Positions 16,939-26,187 are shown, numbered from the stretch's first letter. The stretch is 64,000 bases of DNA from an uncultured Muribaculaceae bacterium (GCA_910588035.1 CAJUPY010000003.1:1-64000); one strand, 5' to 3'. Notes: generated by a model from the sequence alone, not told the origin. Numbers and translations are program-made.

Positions 16939-18386
16939 TCTGACTTGAGAAATTTTTTTAAGGTTTCAGTCATGCCGAGAGTCCTGATGTCTGACAGGTA
17001 ACGGGCGCAGACAGCAGAGAATCCGGGAACCTCTTTTTCAAAGTCACGCACGAAGATACCACCTTCGCTGACAATCGAATGTACCGTAGCCTCAAGATCG
17101 TTGTCGTTCCAGTGATCTCTGATCCAGGCGACATGGGCGGCGTTATCATCAGGCTCAAATCCTGATTGCGGCGCATAGAGGGCGAGCAGGGCGGCGAAGG
17201 TCATGGCCTCATGGGGAGCGACGGTCTTGTTGCGGTCAAAATAGTCCTTGACCGTGTCAAAATTGCGGGCCTCCCATTTCGACAGCGAGTTGAGTGCGAT
17301 AGACTTCAACATGTGTCTGATATATGGATTGTAGAAGCGTTCGAGAATGCCGTCGGCAAACGATTTCAGCTCATCTCTGTCGCCTTCGATCATCGGTAAC
17401 ACCTCGGTCTCGACCATCTCGTTGATGAAACGGTTGATGTCGGGGTTATTGAAGGCGTCCATGACGGTTTCGCAACCCGACAGCAGCGACATCGCGACCA
17501 TGCCTGTATGCGAACCGTTGAGAATCCTAACTTTCTTGTCGCGGAATTCCTTGATCGACGGCATGAACAAGACATTCAATCCGGCCTTGTCGAGAGGTAG
17601 TGCCTCGCGTACTTTCTCATATCCTGAGCCTCCTATGGCCCACAGATGATAGAGTTCACCTTTGACAACGAGGTTGTCGTCGTAGCCGGTCTCATGTTTT
17701 ATCTCATCGATAGTGTCGGTCGGAAAACCTGATACGATGCGGTCGACAAGCGAGTCGCAGAAAACACAGGCCTTGTCTATCCAGTCAATGAAACCGTCTC
17801 CGAGTGAAGCCTCGCGGGCATGTCTGATTACAAATTCACGCAGTTTCGTGCCGTTGTCCTCGATCAGCTCGCAGCATATGAAATAGAGACCTTTGTCAAT
17901 GTCGCCGTCGAAATGCCGGTATCGTTTCCACAGCATGTTGGTTACTTTGCCGGGAAATGTAACCGGTATATCGGCTGTCACGTCATCGGTCTCATAACGT
18001 ATGCCGGCTTCGGTTGTGTTTGAAATCACGATGCGGAGTTCGGGAGACAGAGCATAGTGCATGAACCGGTCACGGTCGTCGGGTGAGAAGGCATCTTCGA
18101 TGACAGTCACCAGACGTGATATTTTTTTCGGTTCGCCGTGTTCCATACCTTCGAGACAGACATGATAGAGGCAGTCCTGGGCCTGCAGGGTGTCAATGAC
18201 CCGGCTGTGACCTGCGCGTGGTTTTACAACAGCCACTGCGGTGTCTGTGACTCCTTTCTCGTTTGCTATATCGATCTGCCAGTCGACGAAGGCACGCAAA
18301 AAGTTGCCTTCGCCGAACTGCAGAACCTTCACGGGGCGTCTGACACGCTCGACCGTGGTGTTATCAAGAGGTTTTATCATTGTCAT
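16935..18386 (-). CDS. uxaB: Tagaturonate reductase (altronate oxidoreductase)
   Basis: A 483-residue NADH-dependent dehydrogenase of the mannitol dehydrogenase family, reducing D-tagaturonate to D-altronate. KVLQFGEGNFLRAFVDWQID at 19-38 is the UxaB-type nucleotide-binding start; ISNTTEAGIRYE and KKVRILNGSHTGMV (with the catalytic K and H region) are conserved. Length is identical to E. coli UxaB. The UxaB type is distinguished from the fructuronate reductase UxuB by this N-terminus and its match to uxaA/uxaC context. It overlaps uxaA and the transporter gene by 4 bp each. The ORF starts MTMIKPL; the second ATG two codons later is an alternative start. Confidence 0.94.
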   Translation of the reverse strand: MTMIKPLDNTTVERVRRPVKVLQFGEGNFLRAFVDWQIDIANEKGVTDTAVAVVKPRAGHSRVIDTLQAQDCLYHVCLEGMEHGEPKKISRLVTVIEDAFSPDDRDRFMHYALSPELRIVISNTTEAGIRYETDDVTADIPVTFPGKVTNMLWKRYRHFDGDIDKGLYFICCELIEDNGTKLREFVIRHAREASLGDGFIDWIDKACVFCDSLVDRIVSGFPTDTIDEIKHETGYDDNLVVKGELYHLWAIGGSGYEKVREALPLDKAGLNVLFMPSIKEFRDKKVRILNGSHTGMVAMSLLSGCETVMDAFNNPDINRFINEMVETEVLPMIEGDRDELKSFADGILERFYNPYIRHMLKSIALNSLSKWEARNFDTVKDYFDRNKTVAPHEAMTFAALLALYAPQSGFEPDDNAAHVAWIRDHWNDNDLEATVHSIVSEGGIFVRDFEKEVPGFSAVCARYLSDIRTLGMTETLKKFLKSE

Positions 18387-19882
18387 TTCTCGATTTGGTC
18401 AGTGCCGTAGTTGATGACTTTATAGCGCGGCACAAGAAGTTTCATGACGGTCCAGCCAATCAGGTAAGACACGCCGCAGATGCAGAAAATGATGAAATAG
18501 CCGGCCGGCTTTCCCTGGAATCCCATGAACTCCATCTGGGTTGCGTCGGCATAGTCGAAGAGAATGCCCGACGACTTGTTGATGATATACGAACCTATAC
18601 CTCCGGCCATTCCGCCTATACCGACGATTGTCGCGATCGTGCTCTTGGGGAACATGTCGCCGACAACCGAATAGATGTTGGCCGACCACGACTGATGGGC
18701 TGCACCGGCGATGCCGATGATTATTACAGGCCACCAATAGGAATAGGCCCCGAGAGGCTGTGCAAACAGAGCCAGCAGTGGGAACAACGCGAAGATGAAC
18801 ATTGCTTTCATGCGGGCATTGTAGGGGTCGAGTCCGGTGCGGTTCATGATGATCGTCGGTAACTTGCCTCCGTAGATCGACAGCATGGTCAGCAGGTAGA
18901 GGACAAAGATCAGAAGCTGTGCCGTGCCCGACGACATCGGCAGATGATATACGTCTGAGATATAGGCCGGAGTCCAGAACAGGAAGAACCACCACACACC
19001 ATCGGTGAGCAGTTTGCCAAAGAAAACCGCCCATGTCTGCGGGTAGCGGAAACATTGCATGAATGGAATGTCTCGTTCTTTGGTGTTTTCCGCGACGGCC
19101 TTTTCCTGAGGAGTCTCTTCGGGTGTGATGTTGTCTTGCTCGATATAGGCGAGCTCGGCTTCATTGACTTTCGGGTTTCCGGCAGGTTTGCGGTATAACC
19201 AGATCCAGAATCCCATCCACACAAAACCAAGCGCACCGATCACGATGAATGCCATTTCCCAACCGTTGCCAATGCCGATCGAACGGAAGTAGCTTGCCAA
19301 CGGAGGAATCGAGACCGGAGCGAGCAAGGCACCGATTGTTGCTCCGGCATTGAAGATCGAGGTTGCAAACGCGCGGTCTTTCTTCGGGAAGTATTCGGCC
19401 GTGACTTTGACAGCGGCCGGGAAGTTGCCCGCTTCGCCAACGCCAAGAATGATGCGGGCGGCGATGAAATAGTAGACCGATGTGATGGCTATTGTGGAGG
19501 CTACCGCCCCTGTCGCCCCGACCATCTCGGCTGCGTTATGCAGCCCAACGGTATGTTCGGTAGCCCAGCCGCACAGGGCATGGAGACAGGCTCCGGCCGA
19601 CCAGATGAAGATTGTCCAAAGATAGCCTTTTTTTGTGCCGAGCCAATCGATGAAGCGTCCGGCAAACAGATTGGCGATAGCATATACGATAGAGAAAATC
19701 GATGTAATGTTACCATAGTCGCTGTCGGTCCAGTGAAACTCGGGAGCTATGAAGTCTTTCCAGGTCAGAGACAGAACCTGACGGTCCATGTAGTTGACTG
19801 CTGTCGCAAAAAACAGCAGTGAGCAGATGACCCAGCGGAAGTTGGTCATGCGGCTGTTGTCGCGTGTGAGTGGCTTATTCAT
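18383..19882 (-). CDS. MFS hexuronate transporter (ExuT-like)
   Basis: A 499-residue inner-membrane symporter of the anion:cation symporter (ACS) branch of MFS with twelve predicted helices. VNYMDRQVLSLTWKDF in helix 1, NLFAGRFIDWLGTKKGYLWTIF (motif A) and RIILGVGEAGNFPAAVKVTAEYFPKKDRAFATSIFNAG are typical of ExuT/GudP proteins. The central cytoplasmic loop is long and charged (NPKVNEAELAYIEQDN and following). It should import galacturonate or glucuronate with protons, placed between uxaB (4-bp overlap) and uxaC (5-bp gap). It is somewhat longer than E. coli ExuT. Confidence 0.9.
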   Translation of the reverse strand: MNKPLTRDNSRMTNFRWVICSLLFFATAVNYMDRQVLSLTWKDFIAPEFHWTDSDYGNITSIFSIVYAIANLFAGRFIDWLGTKKGYLWTIFIWSAGACLHALCGWATEHTVGLHNAAEMVGATGAVASTIAITSVYYFIAARIILGVGEAGNFPAAVKVTAEYFPKKDRAFATSIFNAGATIGALLAPVSIPPLASYFRSIGIGNGWEMAFIVIGALGFVWMGFWIWLYRKPAGNPKVNEAELAYIEQDNITPEETPQEKAVAENTKERDIPFMQCFRYPQTWAVFFGKLLTDGVWWFFLFWTPAYISDVYHLPMSSGTAQLLIFVLYLLTMLSIYGGKLPTIIMNRTGLDPYNARMKAMFIFALFPLLALFAQPLGAYSYWWPVIIIGIAGAAHQSWSANIYSVVGDMFPKSTIATIVGIGGMAGGIGSYIINKSSGILFDYADATQMEFMGFQGKPAGYFIIFCICGVSYLIGWTVMKLLVPRYKVINYGTDQIEK

Positions 19883-19887
19883 CGGTT

Positions 19888-21300
19888 TCAGAATTTGAAG
19901 TATTCCTTGGCGTTGCCATATGCTATCTTGCTTATGATCTCGCGTCCGATGAAATCGATTTCAGATGCCGGCAGAAGCCCGTTCTCGATGTCGTTGCCGA
20001 CGAGGTTGCAAAGGGTGCGGCGGAAGTATTCGTGACGCGGATAGCTCAGGAATGAGCGTGAGTCGGTCAACATGCCGACAAAACGGCTCAGAAGACCGAG
20101 AACCGAAAGTGCGTTCATCTGCTTCTCCATGCCGTCTTTCTGATCAAGGAACCACCACCCTGAGCCGAACTGAATTTTGCCTGCTCCGTAGCGTCCGTCC
20201 TGGAAATTGCCCAACATTGTGGCAACGAGCTCGTTGTCGCGTGGATTGAGGTTGTAGATGATCGTTTTGGTCAGTTTGTCGCGTGAGGCGAGCATGTCGA
20301 GAAATCTCGACATTTTCTTGGCCACGGTGAAGTCTCCGATTGAATCGAAACCGGTGTCGGGGCCGAGCTGTGTCATCATGCGTGAGTTGTTGTTGCGTAT
20401 CGCGCCATAGTGGAACTGCTGGGTCCAGCCTGAGTCATGGTCCATTATTGCGAATTCAATCATCATAGCGGTCTTGAATTTGCTGATTTCGGCCTGTGTC
20501 AGTTCCGTGCCCCCGTAGACTTTCTTGAAAATGGTCTCGATTTCCTCAGGAGTGTAGTCATCGGCATAGAACTCCTCGATTCCATGGTCAGACAGGCGGC
20601 AACCGACCGATTCAAAGAAATCGTGGCGCACTTGCAGCGCGGCTATGACATCGGCGAAATTGTTTATCGCGACACCCGAGACTGATGACAGCAGGTCGAT
20701 GTATTTGCGGTAGGCGACCGGATCCTCGACTGCCATCGCCTTGTCGGGACGCCAGGTCGGAAGCATCTTCACTTTAAATCCGTCGTTCTTGACCTTGAGG
20801 TGGTATTCGAGTGTGTCAACCGGATCATCGGTCGTGCAGACGGTCTCGACGTTATAGTGGAGCATGAGGCCGCGTGCCGAGTGTGAGGGCTCCTGCAGCA
20901 TTGCCGAGCATTTCTCATAGATCTCCTTTGCTGTCGAGGGGTTAAGCAATCTGTCTACTCCGAAAGCGGTTTTCAATTCAAGATGAGTCCAGTGGTAGAG
21001 CGGATTGCGCATTGTGTAGGGCACCGTTTCAGCCCATTTCTCAAATTTCTCCCAATCGGTTGTATCTTTTCCGGTTATATAGCGTTCGTCAACTCCGTTT
21101 GTTCTCATCGCACGCCATTTGTAGTGGTCGCCCTCGAGCCAGATTTTTGAAAGATTCTCAAATTTATGGTCAGAAGCGACATATTCGGGAATGAGGTGGC
21201 AGTGGTAGTCGATGATAGGCAGATGCTCGGCATAGTCATGATAAAGACGTTCTGCGGTTGGCGTCTGAAGAAGGAAATTTTCGTCGTTGAATTGTTTCAT
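19888..21300 (-). CDS. uxaC: Glucuronate/galacturonate isomerase
   Basis: A 470-residue amidohydrolase-fold isomerase, the same length as E. coli UxaC. It interconverts D-glucuronate with D-fructuronate and D-galacturonate with D-tagaturonate. Metal ligands are visible in DYHCHLIPEY (H33, H35). Other family blocks are KWRAMRTNGVDERYITG, LMLHYNVETVCTTDDP, QFHYGAIRNNNSRM and GRYGAGKIQFGSGWWFLDQ. It is the first of the tightly packed uronate genes, 164 bp after rhaM, with an intervening long hairpin that may separate expression of upstream and downstream genes. Confidence 0.96.
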   Translation of the reverse strand: MKQFNDENFLLQTPTAERLYHDYAEHLPIIDYHCHLIPEYVASDHKFENLSKIWLEGDHYKWRAMRTNGVDERYITGKDTTDWEKFEKWAETVPYTMRNPLYHWTHLELKTAFGVDRLLNPSTAKEIYEKCSAMLQEPSHSARGLMLHYNVETVCTTDDPVDTLEYHLKVKNDGFKVKMLPTWRPDKAMAVEDPVAYRKYIDLLSSVSGVAINNFADVIAALQVRHDFFESVGCRLSDHGIEEFYADDYTPEEIETIFKKVYGGTELTQAEISKFKTAMMIEFAIMDHDSGWTQQFHYGAIRNNNSRMMTQLGPDTGFDSIGDFTVAKKMSRFLDMLASRDKLTKTIIYNLNPRDNELVATMLGNFQDGRYGAGKIQFGSGWWFLDQKDGMEKQMNALSVLGLLSRFVGMLTDSRSFLSYPRHEYFRRTLCNLVGNDIENGLLPASEIDFIGREIISKIAYGNAKEYFKF

Positions 21301-21400
21301 TTTGATGTAACAGGTTTGTGTCGTGTTGGTTAGCTAAGGCTTGTCGGGTTGGGAAGAAGCCTTGTCTCCGTTTGGAATGAGAGAGTATGTCAGATATTGG

Positions 21401-21439
21401 CAAGTCCGTCCCCACGGTGATATCGTGGTGACGGACTTG
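21401..21439 (-). promoter_or_regulatory. Long hairpin between rhaM and uxaC
   Basis: CAAGTCCGTCCCCACG (21401-21416) pairs with CGTGGTGACGGACTTG (21424-21439), a near-perfect stem of 16 positions with a 7-nt loop. No T-run follows on either strand, so it is not a classical terminator. It could stabilise or process the polycistronic RNA. A second smaller inverted repeat (AAGGCTT with AAGCCTT) lies near 21337-21363. Confidence 0.5.
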
Positions 21440-21464
21440 AATGGTGTTTGTTGAGGATGAGTCT

Positions 21465-21782
21465 TCAATCGAGGTGGAAAACTTCCTTGATCTCGATTGT
21501 CACCGGCGAGTTGTCGGCGTTGACTTCCATGATTTCAGCCATGTAGTCCCACCATTTGCGGGTGATTTCGTCGGCAGCCTCGGCATCTTGTGAGTTAGAG
21601 TCGCCTTCAACTTCCTGATAACCGAAAAGAATGTTCGTATCCTTGTCCCAGAAGATAGAGTAGTTTTTCACTCCGGCTTCGGCGATCTTTTGCTTCAGCT
21701 CGGGCCAGAGAGCGGCGTGACGACGTTCATACTCTTTTTCAAAACCGGGTTTGAGAAACATCTTGAATGCAAATCTTTTCAT
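21465..21782 (-). CDS. rhaM: L-rhamnose mutarotase
   Basis: A 105-residue cytoplasmic protein of the RhaM (DUF718) family, the usual length. It interconverts alpha and beta anomers of L-rhamnose, feeding rhamnose isomerase. Conserved features: EKEYERRHAALWPEL with Y18 and H22 in the active site, YSIFWDKDTNILFGYQEVE, and the KWWDYMAEIM tryptophan pair. It lies 21 bp behind the GH2 gene in the same operon as the GH106 rhamnosidase. No rhamnose isomerase or kinase is in the window. Confidence 0.95.
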   Translation of the reverse strand: MKRFAFKMFLKPGFEKEYERRHAALWPELKQKIAEAGVKNYSIFWDKDTNILFGYQEVEGDSNSQDAEAADEITRKWWDYMAEIMEVNADNSPVTIEIKEVFHLD

Positions 21783-21803
21783 GACATTATGTTTTTAAGT
21801 TGA

Positions 21804-24221
21804 TTATTTTGTTGAAAGTTTGAGTTTTGTCGGTTTGATAGTGCTGTCGGGGGTGACTGTCAGGGTGACTTCGCCCGGTTCTTTTGTCGAGCGCAAGATG
21901 ACTGTTGCCTTTCCGTTGTAGAGACTGCGCGTGTTGCCTACGGTCAGCTCATTGCTTGAGTTGTCGCCGTTGATGACACCTACGATCTCGGCCGGACCGT
22001 CGACTTCAAATGTCAGTCTGTCTTGTTGTCCGGGGAAGAGCCGTCCTTTGCTGTCGACAGCTTCTATTGCGATGTGTTGCAGATCCATTCCGTCGGCTGC
22101 CCAGGTCTGATTGTCGGGGGTAGCGGCCAATTTCACTGCCTTGCCTGCGGTCTCGATGCGGTGAACGGCAACCGGTTTGGCAACCCCGTCATTGTAGGCT
22201 ATGGCTTCTACGTGGCCTTTTGCGTAAGGCACATCGTTCCATGCGATGCGGTTGCGCGATTTTGAGTTGGTGCGGTCGTTACGTTTGCGCCCGATGCTCT
22301 TGCCGTTTATCTTCAGCTCGACTTCGTCGGCGTTGGTATAGGTGATCAGTTCGAGTTTCGATCCGTCTTTACGGTTCCAATGTGAGGAGTATGATTTTGT
22401 GCCAACCTGAACGTCGTTCCACATCTGGTTGTTCTCGCTGTCTTTGATGCCGATTCTGACAACCGGTTCGTCGGGTTTGAAGAAGCTCTTGAGGAAGTAT
22501 GCGCTGGGTTTAGGTTCGAGCGAGATGTCGAAGACACCTTGGGTCCAGCCTTTGGCAGGCCAGCCGAGAGATTCTCCCAGATAGTCGATCATGCCCCAGT
22601 AGGCGAGACCGACAACTTTGTCGAGATCCATGTCGAAATAGTTGGGACCCATGTTGCTGAGGTTTGCCTCGGCCTGATAGAAGTTCATCCACGGAAAACG
22701 GCGGCCGTCGCCGGGAAAGTACATGTAGCGGTAGTTATATGCCGCTATGTCGGTCTCCATGACGAGCGGTGCCGGGAGGCTGTCGGTTTTTTCATTGCGT
22801 CCGCGCGGGTGCATGGCTACGGTGACCGGACGTGTCGTGTCATAGCGGTTGAGCAGTGTTTTCTGCAGACGGTATGGGGTCACTCCCCAGTCGTTGCCGG
22901 GATAGTCGGGTATGAGCTGCAGCTCGTTGCCGAGGCTCCACATGACGACCGAAGGGTGGTTGCGGTCGCGACGTATCCACTCCGGAACGTCATATTGCCA
23001 ACGCTCGGTCCAGTCTGTGCGTCCTCCGACAAACTGTCTGGTCCATTTGTCATAGATCTCGTCGACGACCAGAATGCCATATTTGTCACACAGGTCGAGA
23101 AACGATTTGCTGTAGGGGTTGTGGGAGGTGCGGACGTGGTTGAAGCCGAAGTCCTTGAGCATCTTTATGCGTTTTTCCATCGCCTTGGGATAGGCGGCCG
23201 CACCGAGGGCACCGAGCGTGTGGTGGTTGGCGATGCCCTTGAGCAGGACTTTCTTGCCATTGAGCTTCATGCCATATTCGGGCGAGAACTCGACTTTGCG
23301 TACACCGAAGTTCTCACTGACCCGGTCGGCGACAGAGCCGTCGGGACGGAACACCGTTACCTCGGCGGTGTAGAGATTGGGATTCTCGCAGTCCCACAGT
23401 TTCACGTCGGTAAGTTCCAGGCTGTCGAGGCGGAATTCTCTGACGGGTTGTTTGCGGTTGTTCCACTGTTTCTGTCGTCGGTTGTAAACCTCTTTGCCGT
23501 CTCCGTCGGTGATGCGTATGGCATAGTCGATGCTGTCTGGCTTGTTCATTGACGCGATTTCGGCATCGATGACGACTGTCGATTTGTCGGTTCCTACAAC
23601 CGGAGTGGTGATGTAGAGCGGGTGGCGTGTGAAATATTGGACAGGATCGGTGACAACGACATTGACATCGCGGTAGATGCCGGCGCCGGTATACCAGCGT
23701 GAGTTCTCGGGTTTGCCCGTGTCGGCCTTGACGGCAATGACATTGGGTTGGCCATATTTCAGTTTGTCGGTGATGTCTACTTCTGTGCCGAGATAACCGT
23801 AGTCGGTTCCTCCGACTTTCTCGCCGTTGAGATAGATGTCTCCGACAAGAAGTATTCCCTCGAAGTCGAGAAGCACGCGACGCCCTTTCCAACTGTTGTC
23901 GGGAGTGAAGGTCTTGCGATACCAACCTGTCCCCATTTCCTTGAAACCTCGCGCGCTCAAGCGGCTTTTTATGTTGGCCATCGGATTGTCGAGATCGGGT
24001 TTCTCGTCGGGAGAGGGCTCAATCCAGTCCTGACCGATCTGAAAGTCGTGGGGAAGATTGACAACAGTCCAGCCGCTGTCGTCAAAACCGGGCATCTCTG
24101 ATGATTTCGGGTCTCCATAACTGAACTTCCAGTCGAAATTCATATTTTCAACCGTGCGTTCCTGTGCCGTGGCGGCAGATGTCAGACAGAGAGAGAAAAG
24201 GAATAAGCTTAAGTGTTTCAT
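21804..24221 (-). CDS. GH2-family glycosidase (beta-galactosidase-like)
   Basis: An 805-residue secreted enzyme. I place the start at 24221 (MKHLSLFL), which gives a clean signal peptide (to SAATAQ), rather than at an upstream ATG at 24245. Domain order: jelly-roll sugar-binding domain (GFDDSGWTVVNLPHDFQ), Ig-like domain, TIM barrel with VLLKGIANHHT and VRTSHNPYSKSFLDLCDKYG, acid/base glutamate in MWSLGNELQ, probable nucleophile in FYQAEANLSNMGP, and GLAYWGMIDYLGES. A C-terminal region with invasin/Ig-like domains follows (about 560-805). The activity could be beta-galactosidase or beta-glucuronidase-like; pectic side chains are the likely target from context. It is the first gene of the operon, directly behind a good promoter. 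Confidence 0.88.
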   Translation of the reverse strand: MKHLSLFLFSLCLTSAATAQERTVENMNFDWKFSYGDPKSSEMPGFDDSGWTVVNLPHDFQIGQDWIEPSPDEKPDLDNPMANIKSRLSARGFKEMGTGWYRKTFTPDNSWKGRRVLLDFEGILLVGDIYLNGEKVGGTDYGYLGTEVDITDKLKYGQPNVIAVKADTGKPENSRWYTGAGIYRDVNVVVTDPVQYFTRHPLYITTPVVGTDKSTVVIDAEIASMNKPDSIDYAIRITDGDGKEVYNRRQKQWNNRKQPVREFRLDSLELTDVKLWDCENPNLYTAEVTVFRPDGSVADRVSENFGVRKVEFSPEYGMKLNGKKVLLKGIANHHTLGALGAAAYPKAMEKRIKMLKDFGFNHVRTSHNPYSKSFLDLCDKYGILVVDEIYDKWTRQFVGGRTDWTERWQYDVPEWIRRDRNHPSVVMWSLGNELQLIPDYPGNDWGVTPYRLQKTLLNRYDTTRPVTVAMHPRGRNEKTDSLPAPLVMETDIAAYNYRYMYFPGDGRRFPWMNFYQAEANLSNMGPNYFDMDLDKVVGLAYWGMIDYLGESLGWPAKGWTQGVFDISLEPKPSAYFLKSFFKPDEPVVRIGIKDSENNQMWNDVQVGTKSYSSHWNRKDGSKLELITYTNADEVELKINGKSIGRKRNDRTNSKSRNRIAWNDVPYAKGHVEAIAYNDGVAKPVAVHRIETAGKAVKLAATPDNQTWAADGMDLQHIAIEAVDSKGRLFPGQQDRLTFEVDGPAEIVGVINGDNSSNELTVGNTRSLYNGKATVILRSTKEPGEVTLTVTPDSTIKPTKLKLSTK

Positions 24222-24242
24222 GATAAGTTTGGTTTGCAATTG

Positions 24243-24273
24243 CAAATATACGAAATTAATCGGCGGCTACAAA
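24243..24273 (-). promoter_or_regulatory. Promoter of the pectin/uronate operon
   Basis: On the minus strand TTTG (24273-24270) is followed after 19 nt by TATATTTG (24250-24243), a full match to the Bacteroidota sigma-70 type promoter. It lies about 21 bp upstream of the chosen GH2 start. It also explains why the earlier ATG at 24245, which falls inside the -7 box, is not the start. Confidence 0.75.
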
Positions 24274-24275
24274 TG

Positions 24276-24324
24276 AAAAACAGCATCAGAGACTGTTTTT
24301 CAGACTTTCTGATGCTGTTTTAAA
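24276..24324 (-). terminator. Terminator of the phosphoglucomutase gene
   Basis: AACAGCATCAGA (24279-24290) pairs with TCTGATGCTGTT (24308-24319) around a 17-nt loop. A-rich and T-rich flanks occur on both sides, so it could work in both directions. It lies between the pgm stop and the promoter of the pectin operon. Confidence 0.8.
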
Positions 24325-24377
24325 TATATTATGTAACCGTTTTGTTAATAACCGTTACAATCTGTTTCTATCTCTTT

Positions 24378-26129
24378 TCAGATGCCAAGGTCTTTCTTGA
24401 CGGCTTCGATCTTGGCCTCGGCTTCGGCTATTGCCTTCTCATAGTCCTCGGGACGGTCGAGACAGCCTTTGACCTCGATATAGAATTTGATCTTTGGTTC
24501 TGTTCCAGACGGACGTATAGACACTTTAGAACCGTCGGCCGTGAAATATTGAAGAACGTTTGACGTGGTCGGCATGTCCATTTTGGTCACATTGCCGCTC
24601 TTGGTGTCGGTCATGTTGAGGTCGGCGTAATCCTTGATGGTGACAATCTCGCTGCCGCCCAGTTCTTTCGGCGGATTGGCTCGGAAGCCTTTCATCATGG
24701 CCTGTATCTCTTCCGCACCGGTCTTGCCCGGACGGACAACTGAGATGCCGGCCTCGCGTGAGAAGCCATATTTCATGTAGATTTCCTGCAACATGCCGAG
24801 GAAGTCGAGGTTGCGGTCTTTTGCCCATGCCGCTGCTTCTGCCATGAGCGAGATAGCCGAGACTGCGTCTTTGTCGCGTGCGAAAGTCTCGGCAAGGAAG
24901 CCGTAGCTCTCCTCGCCACCGCCAAGATAGCGTGCGTTCTCCTCATTTTCGCGAATGACGGCTGCTATCCATTTGAAACCGGTGTAGCAGTCATACATCT
25001 TGATGTGGTTTGCATCGGCGATAGCCTTGATTGTCTCGGTCGTCACAATGGTCTTCACGATATATTCGTTGCCGGTCAGCTTGCCGAGTTCGGCATTGCG
25101 TGTCATCAGGTAGTTGAGAAGAATCATGACAATCTGGTTGCCGTTGATCAACACATACTCACCCTTGCTGTCGCGAAGAACACAACCGATGCGGTCTGCG
25201 TCGGGGTCAGATGCCATGACCAGGTCGGCACCCACTTCTTTGGCTTTGGCTATAGCCATTGCCATGGCCGGCGGATTCTCCGGATTGGGCGACTCCACGG
25301 TCGGGAAGTTGCCGTCGGTGACGTCTTGTTCGGGTACGTGGATAATGTTTGTGAAACCGTAGTTTCTGAGCGATTCCGGAATGAGGTTGACGCCTGTTCC
25401 GTGAATCGGGGTGTAGACAATCTTGAGATCGCTGTGGCGTTTGATCGCATCAGGACTGAGCGACAGCTCTTTGATTGCCTTGAGGAAAGCGGCGTCGACT
25501 TCAGGCCCGACGATCTGAATCAGCTCGGGGTTACCGGCGAATTTGATGTCTTTGACATCTTTGATGCGCTCGACGTTGTTGATGATATTCACGTCGTGGG
25601 GCGCGATGATCTGTGCGCCGTCGCTCCAATATGCCTTGTATCCGTTGTATTCTTTGGGGTTGTGCGAGGCCGTGATGTTCACACCGCTCTGGCAACCGAA
25701 AAATCTGATTGCGAAAGAAAGCTCTGGCGTCGGACGGAAACTGTCAAAGAGATAGACTTTGATTCCGTTGGCAGAGAAAACATTGGCGACGATTTCAGCA
25801 AACTCGCGTGAATGGTTGCGCACATCGTGTCCGACTGCCACGCTGATCTGGGGCAGGTCGGCGAACGCTTCTTTCAGATAGTTGGCAAGACCCTGGGTTG
25901 CCGCACCGACGGTATAGCGGTTCATGCGGTTTGAACCGGCTCCCATGATGCCGCGAAGGCCGCCTGTTCCGAATTCAAGATCTTTGTAGAATGATTCGAT
26001 CAGCTCGGTCTTGTCATCGGCCTCAAGCATTCTTTTCACTTCGCGTCGGGTGTCTTCGTCATATCCGTCGCTCAACCACACCGACGCTTTGTCGGTGACG
26101 GTTTTCAATAGTTCGGCATTATTTTCCAT
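24378..26129 (-). CDS. Phospho-sugar mutase (phosphoglucomutase/phosphomannomutase)
   Basis: A 583-residue cytoplasmic alpha-D-phosphohexomutase. Visible are GTGGLRG near 54-60, the phosphoserine loop GVNITASHNPKEYNG with S155, the metal loop DPDADRIG, the sugar loop GGEESYG, and the phosphate loop RPSGTEPK near the C-terminus. It interconverts hexose 1- and 6-phosphates, linking glycolysis to cell-envelope sugars; whether glucose or mannose is preferred is not visible. Length fits the PgcA-like subgroup of about 580. It has its own promoter and terminator. Confidence 0.93.
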   Translation of the reverse strand: MENNAELLKTVTDKASVWLSDGYDEDTRREVKRMLEADDKTELIESFYKDLEFGTGGLRGIMGAGSNRMNRYTVGAATQGLANYLKEAFADLPQISVAVGHDVRNHSREFAEIVANVFSANGIKVYLFDSFRPTPELSFAIRFFGCQSGVNITASHNPKEYNGYKAYWSDGAQIIAPHDVNIINNVERIKDVKDIKFAGNPELIQIVGPEVDAAFLKAIKELSLSPDAIKRHSDLKIVYTPIHGTGVNLIPESLRNYGFTNIIHVPEQDVTDGNFPTVESPNPENPPAMAMAIAKAKEVGADLVMASDPDADRIGCVLRDSKGEYVLINGNQIVMILLNYLMTRNAELGKLTGNEYIVKTIVTTETIKAIADANHIKMYDCYTGFKWIAAVIRENEENARYLGGGEESYGFLAETFARDKDAVSAISLMAEAAAWAKDRNLDFLGMLQEIYMKYGFSREAGISVVRPGKTGAEEIQAMMKGFRANPPKELGGSEIVTIKDYADLNMTDTKSGNVTKMDMPTTSNVLQYFTADGSKVSIRPSGTEPKIKFYIEVKGCLDRPEDYEKAIAEAEAKIEAVKKDLGI

Positions 26130-26187
26130 TAGTAGATTGTAGGGCTTTTATTTTGTTTAATAAAAATTTGCTTAACTTCTCTGATAG

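Noticed and set aside
21401..21439. Terminator between rhaM and uxaC
   Set aside because: The stem is strong but no T-run follows on either strand, so it was listed as a regulatory hairpin only.
22539..23552. 337-codon open frame opposite the GH2 gene
   Set aside because: It is the antisense shadow of the GH2 coding sequence and shows no recognisable protein features; similar antisense frames elsewhere were treated the same way.
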